A DNA stretch of 28,730 bases from Azolla pinnata (Eukaryota; Streptophyta; Polypodiopsida; Salviniales; Salviniaceae). The DNA lies in NCBI GenBank assembly GCA_037176905.1, contig JBBBWG010032342.1:1-28730 (forward strand), given 5' to 3'. Below are positions 10,701-21,107 of the stretch, piece after piece. The translations under genes were made by a program, and so were the position numbers. Numbering within the stretch: the first letter of the stretch is position 1; every line of letters starts with the position of its first letter. The notes beneath the pieces are model-generated. The model saw only the letters and a program-made list of their open reading frames with translations. It ran no database searches and was not told the DNA's origin.

Positions 10701-11420
10701 ACAATAAATGAAGTTTGAAATAAGGTAAAACAGGCAAAGACAAATAGTTGATGTGCTACTGCAGATCCATGATAGAGAAGGAGCCTATACAAGAAAATGG
10801 AACATTTACCACAGGAATTAAGCCTTTACAAGGTATTTAGGGTATTGATTAAAGAGATCACATCTTGACAAGGAGATTGGGCCCTATGCTATAAGGAAAA
10901 GTAGGTTTTAACGGGAAATCTCAAGCATATTAATAGCCTTTTACAGAAAACGTTACGCGTTCATGACAATGATGAAGAACGGACGTTAAAGTTTATATGA
11001 TGAAAATTATACGTTTAGAAGAGGAAATGGAACCATTTCGGAGGGGGACAAAAACTTTTAAAAGAGAAAGACAGACGTTCAAGAGATCGATCATCAGATA
11101 GAAGAACTCGAGTATTTATGATGAGGCTATAAAATCAAGACTGTCCCAGAATAAGTATGCATGTGAAAAGTCGATAGATTTTTCATCGTTCTGAAAGAAG
11201 CAAACTTGGCCTTTGGAAAGAAAAACAACCTGTTGAGAGGAAATTCTAAGCGTTTTCATTGTAAACAAATTGGTGGACGACACGTGACATACCGGCGTGT
11301 TTATATACCAAAAATAGACAAAGATGCATTCTCCTTGAGAAAATTGAATCATTGCATTAAAAGGAATAAGGAAAGGCGTACCTTTTGAGCCGATTCTGTA
11401 GATGAAGCAGAGCTGGCCAT
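4793..11420 (-). CDS. NADK1: NAD kinase, plant NADK1 type, 11 exons, 541 aa
   Basis: Exons: 11382-11420, 10530-10698, 8682-8795, 7885-8060, 7683-7796, 7102-7196, 6895-7001, 6196-6269, 6042-6120, 5629-5954, 4793-5125. All introns are GT-AG and the 1626-nt CDS closes without a gap. The enzyme phosphorylates NAD+ to NADP+ with ATP. Visible motifs: GGDG at 289-292 (Asp291, nucleotide binding and catalysis) within [23 protein letters not shown] (about 312-321); NE at 376-377 followed by VSIDRG; a Gly/Ser/Thr-rich loop at 405-425 containing [25 protein letters not shown] (about 437-449). The N-terminal region has a helical segment (64-105, [20 protein letters not shown] and following) and a cysteine/glycine segment, both seen in NADK1 proteins. 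The C-terminal block [17 protein letters not shown] favours cytosolic NADK1 over plastid NADK2, and length fits (Arabidopsis NADK1 is about 530 aa). No transit peptide is evident. The start [10 protein letters not shown] has no upstream in-frame rival that fits. Exon 10's left edge (acceptor CAAAG) is weak but forced by phase. Confidence 0.96.
7023..7037. repeat. Homopolymer C15 (G15 in the transcript) in NADK intron 6
   Basis: Fifteen consecutive cytosines on the plus strand inside the 100-nt intron 7002-7101. In the pre-mRNA this is a G15 run ending about 22 nt before the 3' splice site. Confidence 0.95.
8935..9125. repeat. 119-bp tandem duplication in NADK intron 2
   Basis: A block containing ATTTATAGATAAAACAAAGA followed by ACCCGTTTAGGGATGC appears ending near 9005 and again near 9124. 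An additional partial copy of CCCGTTTAGGGATGC lies at 9036. The period between full copies is 119 bp. Confidence 0.88.
9126..10529. other. Remainder of NADK intron 2 (8796-10529), possible antisense insertion remnant
   Basis: The largest NADK intron (1734 nt). On the plus strand, 10086-10304 is open for 72 codons; its last 37 residues follow TTCCTCGCAG, a plausible acceptor, are polar and acidic ([20 protein letters not shown]) and stop at TGA. This looks like the last exon of a captured or transposed gene fragment, but I cannot name a family. The rest has no recognised content. Confidence 0.35.
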
Positions 11421-11494
11421 TGTCAAGTGGAATATACACACTCTAGTTACAAGTTCCGAGGATCCATAGCCATAGGTTCTGGTTCAGGAAAAAC

Positions 11495-12185
11495 ATTGGA
11501 TTAAGAAGAAGATGATGACGATGACGTTGAGGAAGGAGAAAATGATGAAGAAGATGATGAGGACGATGATGAGGAAGACAAATTTGAAGAGGAAAATACG
11601 CAGGATCAGGATGAAGTGAGGAATATCACAATTAGAATGATGGGAAGAAGACAACGACGAAGAAAGAGAAAAAAGAAGAAGATTTTTGCGATCACCTGAG
11701 GACGAACCAGAAATACGGATTGAGAGCGAGCGAGCGAACGATGGACGGACGGACGGGTTCACGAATATGCAGAATCAGGATGAAGTGAGGAATATCACAA
11801 TTAGAATGATGGGAAGAAGACAACGACGAAGAAAGAGAAAAAGAAGAAGAATTTTGCGATCACCTGAGGACGAACCAGGAAATACGGATTGAGTGCGAGC
11901 GAGCGAATTCACGACCGATGAAACGGGAAAGAGTCGAGAAGAGATGGCGGGATGGGGAGAGGCTGCGGAGGAGGAAGGAGGAGGAGAACGGTGCAGGATC
12001 GAAAGGAATTACTACATTAGAAGAGGAAGGAAGAAAAATGTGGCAAGATCTGATGAAGATGATGAAGACGAAGACGAAGGCGAAGAAGAAGAAGCGAGAG
12101 AGAGAAGAGGAAACGTTGCAGAATCAGAAAGAACCGAAGCAGAAGAAGAAGAAGCAGAAGACGCCATTAAAGCTCTACTTCTAAA
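11495..12185. repeat. Purine-rich GAA/GAT/GAG tract upstream of NADK, with a 169-bp tandem duplication
   Basis: The plus strand is nearly all A/G for 690 bp, so the NADK sense strand is CT-rich and begins about 75 nt before the ATG. Within it, CAGGATGAAGTGAGGAATAT starts at 11607 and again at 11776 and continues nearly identically through CACAATTAGAATGATGGGAA to GGATTGAG and GCGAGCGAGCGAA, giving a period of 169 bp. Part of it is probably NADK 5' UTR or promoter. The several overlapping Glu/Lys/Arg frames follow from composition. Confidence 0.85.
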
Positions 12186-12225
12186 GAACACAGAAAGACA
12201 GTCCCGCAAAGAGTATATAAATCAA

Positions 12226-12665
12226 TAATACGCCGTATACGTATAAATGAGACAAGAATACGTACATGCTCCCTCTACGTACGGTATCCCTCACCTTCAC
12301 GGTGACGTATACGCATACGTATTCGCATACATGTATGCGAATACCTATGCGTATACGTCACCGTGAAGTAGAGGGATACCGTACCTAGAGGGAGCATGTA
12401 CGTATTCTCACGTATGCGAATACGTATGCGTATACGTCGCCGTGAAGGTGAGGCCTACCGTACGTAGAGGGAGCATGTACGTATTCTCAAGTATGCGAAT
12501 ACGTATGCGTATACGTCGCCGTGAAGTAGGGGGCTACCGTACGTAGAGGGAGCATGTACGTATTCTCATGTATGCGAATAGGTATGCGTATACGTCACCG
12601 TGAAGTAGAGGGTAGAGGGCGCATGTACGTATTCTTGTCTCATTTATACGCATACGGCGTATTAT
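12226..12665. mobile_element. ACGT-rich foldback element with one left arm and four right arms
   Basis: A left arm (12226-12330) is followed by its inverted copy repeated in tandem: R1 12331-12409, R2 12410-12488, R3 12489-12567 (79-bp period), and R4 12568-12665 with an internal 10-bp loss. The ends are inverted: AATAATACGCCGTATACGTA then AATGAGACAAGAATACG at the left; the reverse complement of the right end differs by one base over the first 20. The dyad centre lies near 12330/12331. Arms share TATGCGTATACGTCACCGTG and AGAGGGAGCATGTACGTATT. No coding capacity. It resembles a foldback or MITE-type element, but I see no clear target-site duplication. Confidence 0.75.
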
Positions 12666-12668
12666 TAG

Positions 12669-12775
12669 TAGTATGCGTATGCGTATAAAAGAGACAAGAA
12701 TACGTACACGCTCCCTCTACGTACGGTAGCCCTCTACTTCACGGTGACGTATACGCATACTTATTCGCATACGTA
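12669..12775. repeat. Extra left arm of the foldback family abutting the element
   Basis: A further left-type arm (GTATAAAAGAGACAAGAATA through CTCCCTCTACGTACGGTAGC to GGTGACGTATACGCATAC) inverted with respect to R4, so R4 and this arm form a second dyad centred near 12666. It ends in a TA run (12774-12792). It is either a truncated second insertion or part of one larger rearranged element. Confidence 0.75.
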
Positions 12776-12842
12776 TATATATATATATATACATACATAT
12801 ATAATATGTATGTTACGTAGTTTAAATGTATTTAATTATGGG

Positions 12843-13031
12843 AGAATTACCGGAGAAACGCCTACAAATTAATGCTTAGTCTTACTACTAATGCTATTTT
12901 CCTATCGAGAATATGGACTAATCAGCGCAAACGCTGATTAGAAAATAGTAGTAGGCGTCAATTTGTAATTTTCTATTTTAGCAAGCGTTATACTAGATCA
13001 TAATTTTTGTCGGGCGTTTTCTGGTAATTCT
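12843..13031. mobile_element. MITE-like element with about 20-bp terminal inverted repeats
   Basis: Left end AGAATTACCGGAGAAACGCC; the right end reverse-complements to AGAATTACCAGAAAACGCC, so the termini match over about 19 of 20 positions allowing one gap. It is 189 bp, AT-rich and non-coding. Inside is a perfect hairpin CTAATCAGCG-CAAA-CGCTGATTAG (about 12917-12940) flanked by partly inverted CTACTACTA/TAGTAGTAGG arms. Superfamily not determined; no convincing target-site duplication. Confidence 0.6.
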
Positions 13032-14210
13032 GACAGATGCAACAACATCGGCTTGTCGTTTCACCAGATTGGGTTGCAGTTTATGATTGTTATGGAATCT
13101 CATACGCAGTTCGGCGATCGTCCTGACCCTCTATTTCATCCTCGTTGCGGAGAACATTGGCATTGGCATGAACCACATTCGATCGCTACTCGGATTTCTT
13201 AAGAACATCGCAATTATATATGTATGTATCTGTCTCCAAGCCTCTTGACAAGTTTGGGACGTGTTTTGCACGACAGATCGCATTGAAGTTGTCCTTAAAT
13301 CTCGACTGTTAGCGGCAGTGTCCTCGTGTTCTTCAGACGTTCTCATCGAAGTTAAATGCTTTAAATCGAGACGATCAAGTAGCAAGAGTTCTGCTGTTCG
13401 GAGACATTCTCAGAAGACCGATGCAGCAAAAGCTTCTGTTGAAAAATAGCTTCAAGAGAGACATGATCCAAAACAAGAAGCAAAAACAATGCTCGATAAT
13501 AGTCAAAACTTGAGAGGTCAGAAAGCCAGGCGTCAAACCTCCGATCATCGATCTTTGGCCAAAATTTTCCCCAAGGCAAAGAGATTTGGATTGGAATGCA
13601 AACTCTTCCAGATCAGAATCGACATTATCTTTTAGAAGAAGTAAATCTGAATCAACTTCGGGCACTCGATTACGTTCCCTCGATCAGATATTCATCCACC
13701 ATCTTTTTGCATTGCCAAAGAACAAAGAGATTCATTCCAGACTCAATCCGATGAGGAATCAGCTTCTGATCCCCATGATAACTACCATGAGTCCCGTGAA
13801 TGTGACAACTGCAATAACTTCCAAACTACCTCCACAAACCAAGATTAGTCATGCTTCTTTTCACACAAATCATCACACAAATCCATGGCTTATGATCAGA
13901 ACAACCTTCAATCAAACCCACAAGGAGATAGTTTTCGACACCAGATATTCCGGTTTTATAAAAACAGATTTGGGATTCGATCCTTTCTGTATTGAGCATT
14001 CAACAATATACACAGCAGCATGTTCTCGCTTCATTCCACTCCACCGAATGTTTCTATACACCATCTCTTCTTAAGATGTAATATTATCGCTGACGTTTTC
14101 TGGGCAACCTTTTGTGGCTAAGCAAATTTCTGATGCGAATTCTGCGGATTCTTTGTCTTGCATCTTTCCAAAAGCTGTAAAAAGCCTAACAAATCACCGA
14201 TTCTTCAGTT
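13032..14210. pseudogene. Coding-like but frame-broken stretch downstream of SCY1
   Basis: Moderately GC-balanced sequence with protein-like runs in several frames. Plus 13586-14074 is open for 162 codons; another plus frame reads SDPHDNYHESRECDNCNNF with scattered stops; minus 13375-13665 is open for 96 codons and minus 13361-13579 for 72. No frame carries a domain I recognise, and no set of splice sites gave a convincing gene. It could be a decayed gene or retroelement piece. Part of it must be SCY1 3' UTR. Confidence 0.3.
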
Positions 14211-17200
14211 TTACTCCTGCCTTTTATCATTCAAGTCGTAGAAATCGATCGCTTCGTATTTTTGCGATATAATCTCAGCTTGAACTTTCCTTGCGGTGTC
14301 GGTGGCAGATCCGACAAGAATAAGAATCGAAGTCCCAGCAAACCCCCGAAAAGCAGTTAAGTGTGTGACTGCCTCGACAACAGAAGGGGCAGCAGACATA
14401 ATGCCCAGAAAAACAGAGCCCAACACCGAAATTCGTCCCAATACCTGCACACGAACGAAAAAAACATCAACAGGCATTGTGAATTTGTTGGACAAGCTTC
14501 CAAACATGTTCTTTGTGGAGTGAAAAATTCTCGAGAATCATGAACAGCTCATTCCCGAAAGCAGAGAGCTTCATGGTGGTTCAGCAATCTGCAAAAGACA
14601 TGCCACCATGATGCTCTCACTGAACTTTTACACATGCAAAGTGCTAACGCTCCATGGATGAAGTGATTTAAAGTTCTAGTGAATGGGATTTGTGATTAGG
14701 ATTTCAGTGGTTTTGTGCAGTTCACGGTTTGGGCCTAAACGTGGGCGGATAGTACAGTAGGTGTTCTTAGTGGTCAGAGTTTATGGTTTGATTGTCGGCA
14801 GCTGTAAATTGTTACAGTTATAATTTAGCTACTATAGTTATGTTTCAGGAAAAATGACCAATCCAATATAGGGATTCCAGGTATCTTCTCTGCAGCTATA
14901 ACGAAGTCGGGATTTGATTCTACATTGTGGAAAGGGAAGACTGATGGCATTTTGCACTGCGCAAAACCCCAAGCAATCGACCCTTTCTTAATTACTAGGA
15001 AGATAGAGATTTAGAAATGGGCAACAGCAAAAAACCACATCCAGTGGCATTAAACAGTACTAAGAAATGAATGACAAGGCAGTAGTAGGTGAGAAGAAAA
15101 GAAGGAACCTCATTACATTGCTTATGAAAGTTGCAGTTGATTTCCCAGGACGTATGGTCGGAATGGATGCGCCTTGACGCTTCAGCTGATCACTGACATC
15201 TGCAGGGTCAAGCTGAAGAAAAGTATAGAAGTAATTGAAGAAAGCGATCAAGAAGACGTTGAACGGCAAATACAATCCACCTGAGAAAACACAAACACAC
15301 ATTCGGTGAGAATGACCACTAACCTATCCTCTGTGAAATCCTAAACATCTTTTTCATCAAAATGGGAGGAAAAAAGGCTCCAAAGTGTAAAACAGAAGTT
15401 GACACTACACCTCCTGGATATAAAGCTACAGCGACGTCTTTCAATGCCTCAGCCCCTGTGAAACGAGCCAAGGCGCCTGGAATAGCGAGTGCAGAAGTAG
15501 AGAAGATTATCGGCATCACTCCTGAACTATTCACCTGTGCATAAAACATAGTATCACAATGATTCTTCAGACTCTGCTCCCTGAACATACAAGCATTCTC
15601 TCGTAAACGAAGCATATCATCAAATTAATCTTCCAAAACTCTTGTCTTGAAACACGCATCTATAATTACCTGTGCATAGAACAAAATTGTCAAAATAGAT
15701 CCTTAACCATAAATATATATCTATTTACCAGTGCATAAAAGAGGGTTGTCAAAATTTCTCTCCAAATCTAGTTCATAAACCCTAAACATACTCCCAGGTA
15801 TCATCCGGCCACACCAAAAAGGCACCTCACGCATTATTAAGGATGATATGGCAGAACTAGATCATGACTATCTGTAAATAGATACATAAAATCGACTAAA
15901 CCACCACCAAATAATGCCAGGTTAATAGTAGTTCATCCAAAGCATACATATGTCACTGACTGAATCGACTTGGCTATGGATCCAGAGCCCACAGAAAACA
16001 ATGGAAGAAGCAAATTGAGGCCATGGGTATAATACATCATACATAATCAGCCTCTCTTGGATGTATATAGGGCAAAAATACACATTTTCTATCTTCAATA
16101 TACAGGTACATAATAAGAGGAAAGGCAATTTAGAGAAGTTTTATCTTGTAAATGGATGAAATAATTAGTTACTATAATTGGTCCAGTTTCATATTTACAG
16201 CCTTCAAAGATCTGTCAAATTTCTTCATTTCCTTCCCTCAGTTGTATTCAATGCCAAAACTCTCACATAAAGTAGCCATAAAATTCAGCTTGTACTGACC
16301 TTAAATGGTAAATATGCTGCTTTCCCAACTTCTCTTTTGTCAAAGCTGTACCTGGAAGCATAGTTGATTGGTATTTTTCTCTCAGCTTCCTGTCACAAAC
16401 GAACAAAGGAATTTATGGACCTTCGAAATGAATATGCTGCATTGGACCTGATGTACATTACAAGTCTTAAAGTAACAACAAACCTGCACATACACAATCC
16501 CCAGCACGAGGAAGAAAAAGGAGGCAATAATTACACCCAAGCCAGTATAATTTCCTTCATTCAATGCTTCCACAACAGTACGGCCGATCGAAGCAGGAAG
16601 ATAGGACACAATATTTGTGAAAATTAAGAAGGAGGTTCCATTTCCAAGTTTCAGCTCTGATATTTGCTCTCCGATATACGTTGTTATGACAGATCCAAGT
16701 GTCAGCAGGGATACTGAAGTTAGAACCCACTCAATACTGAAATCATAGACATATGGCCGTATGTATGTAATTTGACCAATAGCCTGAATCAAAAAGCATT
16801 AGTGACTTTCGCTCTGCTCTCTCTATCTCCCTCTCTTATGCACTGAAAAAAACTCCAAATTCATTCCAAACATGTATTATTAAACTCGTTTTTTGTTCAT
16901 ATTCTCAGTATGGATTATACAATTAGTCCTCACTTGTTTTATAAGCTGATTCTATCCTAGGATACACAATCATATTTCTTACTTTCTATGTTCTTTTTAT
17001 GCTCACTAGGTCCACAATAGAGATTAATATATTTTCTGCTCTTGCTCTGTTTACCTTGAACTCCCCTAATGGACTACAAGAACAACAAAATGTTTTGTGG
17101 TCATTTTTCATAGAAAAAATCTGTCTTGTAATCATTGATAAAGCTAAATTGACAGCATTTTCAAACATGGGTAACAGGGTCACAACACATCTTGGAGGAG

Positions 17201-20200
17201 CGACACATGGCATTGATCCTCCAGAGATAATATCATAACCTCATGATGCAAACACATTCTAGAGGCTACCTTATTTTTTCATTTTTCCTGATGTATAAAT
17301 GTGATGTGACCAAGATAATGTGTGATTATGTTCCATTTCATGTGTACAGCTACCCAAAGCATACGACAAGCATGAGGTGTACTCATTCATGCATATACAC
17401 ACACAGGTATATCTATGATCACATCATTTAGTCCAATTCAACTTTGACGGTAAATCTGTTTCCTAACAAAATATATATGCAGAAATAACCCATCTACCTG
17501 GAAAATCGCAAACCCTACTGATGCATATCGAGTCCATTGCAAAACTTTCTTCCTTCCAGCTTCCCCTTCTTTCTTTTGAAGGTCTTGAATTTTTGGATAT
17601 AACACCCCAAGAAGCTGAAATACAATTTGCGCATTGATAAAGGGCACTATTCCAAGAGAACAAATACCAAGCCTACCGATTCCACCCCCCGAAAAGGAGT
17701 CGAGAGTGCCCAAGAGGCTATTTTGGTCCAAACTCCCTTGAAAAGCAGCCCTATCAACACCACCAAGTGGTATGTAGGTTCCAACACGTGACAATGCTAG
17801 CCACGCAAGGAGTTGTAAGAATTTCCCAGGAAGCTGACCTTTGAAAAAATCTCCAAATTCTATTGAGCTGTCCTCAATAGCCGCTGTCCAAATATCATAA
17901 ACAGAAATTTAGTGTCCAGAGAATCATTCCTACAAGAAATTTCCTGCATTACAATCAAGCGCAACTGTAAGACGAGCCAAAAGACTTTATGAGAAGAATG
18001 TATACCTCAGCGACCTGAAATTATCAGTAACATTATAAATCTCCATAATATGGTGGAATCTTTTGAAGGATTAATGAGAATATCCAAGAAGGAAGCGGAA
18101 CCATTTAAATTTTTTGTGACACTAAAACCCGTTGTTTTAGTGGAATTATACAATTTTACAAATAGAACACGAAAATTTTTTCAGCAATCATGAGTTTTGA
18201 TGGGTTAGTGTAGTTCTAAAAGTTCCAAAGCATTAGAATAATGACTAAAGTATGTCCTTCCAATGTCTGCATCATTCTTTTCCATTATGAGGGGATGATC
18301 AAGTGCACAGCAAGTAGAATACCTGCAACTCCTTTTCCAGGTTTGCCAGATTGCGGAGTTTTGGAAACTTCCATAGATCCAATAAAGAGGTCTTTCCAGT
18401 CATTGAACACGCGTTGTGGAAAGCTTTCACTGAGATTTAATGGATCAAAAACATCATCCATAGTCATTGAGCTCCTGGTGCAAAATCAACATCGTGATCA
18501 ATTCTGTCATGTACCTACAATACCATACTTCGACTAATGAAATGTCTTTATCTAGGACATTGCTTCAATCATGTTACATATATGCATTGGCCTCCATAAT
18601 CATAACCTAAATAAAGGAAAAAATCTAAATGAACCTGTATCTTTTCTTCGAAACACAATGTAACTCCACTATGCATAGCTTAGATAATACACGTTCAAAT
18701 CTTCTCTATAAGGAATCTCTCGGTTCCAAGTGCCAACATAATACCAAATTCAACTTACTTGACTTTATTTTCACTTAATCCTCAGAACTTAATCAGTAGA
18801 AAGTTATACAATCCAGCCTAGTTTACAAAGCCGATCACTACATTTGTAAGCCTGATCGTTGCTAGCTGCTATGGTTGGAACTCTGACAAATTGATATCGG
18901 AACACTCAAAATAATGTGGTCAATATAGAAACTTGTTCAGAATAAGACAGTAAATGCTACAATATATAATCGTCCATGGACTGTCAACAGTAAAACATTT
19001 ATAATAATTTAGATTTCTGATGGTCACCATTTCCGTGGTAGCTTCAATACACTTCTGACACCCTATCAAATACCATCTTTCATCAAGATGAAAGCACGGT
19101 ACTGAAGCCATTCCACTTCTGAGTGGGAAAACACTTCTCCCATGGACCATCACCTAATAAACTGACTTTGGCAATTATAAACTTTGAGATGTCGATAAAA
19201 TTCCCATTCAGCCGAATCCAACCTCTTCAATGGTTAGTTTATGCTTTAGGCGTAATAAGATAGTCAAGATGAAATTTCTCAAAGACAGTATTCAAATCTA
19301 TACTAATTGGTGATATTTTACATGAGGAGGTGAAGCATCATACTGAATCCCATGAGGGATATACACATTGATCCTTCACAAATATGCTTCAAGCAACCGA
19401 GAGAGATAGGACAGTCGGGCATAACTGTTAAAAAGTGTGTCTTTTAGAATGCTCGAAATTATGTAACATTTGATCGACATTTTCGAACAGCAATTTCAAA
19501 TTATCCCATGTATTCCACATATTTAACATGTTCTCAGTATTTTACAGCTTTGACAAATATTTCACGTTTCCTTCACCCAAGAAAGCCATTGTTATGGTTT
19601 AAAAGCTCTCGGGCCTAAAATAATTTTCTAGAATGAAAAGATTTGTTCATTGAGCAAAGTTTGTGGCATGATTCCTTTGTTCAGTGAAGTTTTTTGTGTG
19701 TGAAAATTGAATGAAATAGGTAGATAAAAACCATCTAAAGTTTTTGGTGCTAGTTAGAATGAGCATAAATACAGGAATTATTTTGTATACAACACGTGTT
19801 CAAAGTATTTTAAAACTCGAGGTGTAATACTTTTAAAGCACATGGCCTACATATTGTGGGTTTATTGCATTCATGTTAGCTAAGAATTTTACACCATAGA
19901 TCAGGAAAACCTCAACTTTTACTCCTGGTTGATTCATGGAGATTAATCCTAACGTAAAAAATTGGGATGTACAAGAAAGATGTGATTCCAAGCATCGTAT
20001 ATCAAAGATAGCCAGTTTGGACCCTACTAGGCATATCAAAGATCATATGCTAACATGGGTTTTCAAGAAGACAGGAGAATTTTCCAAATTTGAACGCTCA
20101 ACAAATCTCCACAAATCCGCAAAAAATGTAAGTATGCCAACCAAATCGAGAAAGCTAGTGTACAAGCCCAAGGAGATTAAAAAAAACAAAAGGAATTCTA

Positions 20201-20532
20201 CTTGAGTTACTAGAACCCGAATTCGCAAATCATCAACTCATCCACTGCCAGCTCAAAAATGCTGAAGCATTGTGATGCATTAATAGTAACTTCAGGTGTG
20301 AAACCAATAGAAAAATCTAGACTTACCATGTAGAAGAAGAAGAAGAGGAGGAAGGAAGAGGATGGCCTCGCCCGACTGCCATGGAAGCTCTGCAAGGAAG
20401 CATAGACCTTCTGATGATGGGTCGCCTCTGGTGGATAAACAACAGAGGGCGCTTGGAAATTCTGCTGTCGAGCTGAACAAAACCCACGTCGTGCAGTGGG
20501 AAGCCACCCATTGAAGCTCCCACAGTGGCCAT
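14211..20532 (-). CDS. SCY1: Chloroplast SecY translocase subunit (thylakoid SCY1), 8 exons, 551 aa
   Basis: Exons: 20327-20532, 18323-18474, 17498-17883, 16484-16783, 16300-16389, 15411-15534, 15117-15280, 14211-14444. All introns are GT-AG and the 1656-nt CDS is in phase. SCY1 is the channel-forming subunit that, with SecE, SecA and Alb3, translocates or inserts proteins into the thylakoid membrane. Residues 1 to about 60 are a transit peptide (Ser/Arg-rich, no acidic cluster, RRSMLPCRAS). The ten-helix SecY core follows: TM1 LQLLAWLALSRVGTYIPLGG (about 139-158); GGGIGRLGICSLGIVPFINA (plug/TM2 region); TYIRPY and LTLGSVITTYIGE (TM3-4); the cytosolic loop EAERKIPINYASRY (349-362); VNSSGVMPIIFS (379-390); the C6 loop QLKRQGASIPTIRPGKST; and the final helix LTAFRGFAGTSILILVGSAT. 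Length equals that of Arabidopsis SCY1. Motifs fit SCY1 rather than envelope SCY2. Exon 7's donor is GTAATG at 15116, not the AG|GTTCC nearby, because only the former keeps frame. The ATG at 20532 is preferred; the frame stays open upstream into a triplet repeat. Confidence 0.97.
18475..20326 (-). other. SCY1 intron 1 (1852 nt)
   Basis: The longest SCY1 intron, AT-rich, starting GTAAGT and ending CACCAG. It has short open frames but no recognised element or gene. Other SCY1 introns are 17884-18322, 16784-17497, 16390-16483, 15535-16299, 15281-15410 and 14445-15116; I saw no repeat of note in them. Confidence 0.85.
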
Positions 20533-20586
20533 GGCTGAAGAAAGAAGAAAGAAAGAAGGAAAGAAAGAAAGATAGGAAGACAGAGA

Positions 20587-21107
20587 GAAGCTTATCACCA
20601 TCATCACCATCACCATCATCACCACCACCATCACCACCATCATCATCACCACCATCACCACCATCATCACCATCACCAACCACCATCATCACCATCACCA
20701 TTATCGCCATCACCATCACCATCATCATCACCATCACCATCACCATCATCACCATCACCATCACCATCACCACCATCATCAACATCACCATCACCACCAT
20801 CATCAACATCACCATCACCACCATCATCAACATCATCCATCATCGCCATCACCATCGCCATCACCATCATCCATCATCGCCATCACCATCACCATCACCA
20901 TCATCATCATCATCACCATCACCATCACCATCTTCACCATCACCATCACCATCATCACCATCACCACCACCATCATCACCATCACCACCATCACCACCAC
21001 CATCTTCACCATCACCATTACCATCACCACCATCACCATAACCACCATCATAACCACCATCATCACCATCACCATCACCATCATCACCACCACCACCATC
21101 ATCAGCA
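20587..21107. repeat. About 520-bp CAT/CAC triplet array upstream of SCY1
   Basis: Nearly pure CAT and CAC triplets on the plus strand (ATG and GTG on the SCY1 sense strand), with a few GCC and TTC interruptions, and a local CAACAT-CACCATCACCACCATCAT higher-order repeat near 20780-20840. It starts 55 nt upstream of the SCY1 ATG. A GAAAGAAAG purine run (20538-20585) separates the two. The His/Ser/Pro and Asp/Gly/Met/Val frames are by-products of the triplets. Confidence 0.95.

Noticed and set aside
11116..11439. A 107-codon minus frame starting MYIPLDNGQ over the NADK first exon.
   Set aside because: It is shifted relative to the ATG reading [10 protein letters not shown], which splices in phase to exon 2; the longer frame is chance.
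11686..12228. Plus-strand Glu/Lys/Arg-rich frames upstream of NADK as a gene.
   Set aside because: They arise from the purine tract and the 169-bp duplication, with no domain and different frames equally open.
12226..12775. A CRISPR array, because of the regular 79-bp repeats.
   Set aside because: There are no unique spacers; units are contiguous and inverted copies exist. The genome is plant nuclear DNA.
15107..15116. SCY1 exon 7 donor at AG|GTTCC.
   Set aside because: It breaks the frame into exon 8, whereas AAT|GTAATG keeps SNVLGRISVLG intact.
20533..20679. An SCY1 start further upstream in the same frame.
   Set aside because: It would put a Val/Met repeat ahead of a typical transit peptide; the ATG at 20532 gives a product of usual SCY1 length.
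20496..21041. Long plus-strand His/Ser/Pro/Ile-rich frame and minus-strand Asp/Gly or Met/Val frames.
   Set aside because: They are direct translations of CAT/CAC triplets and overlap the SCY1 leader; no domain or independent start.
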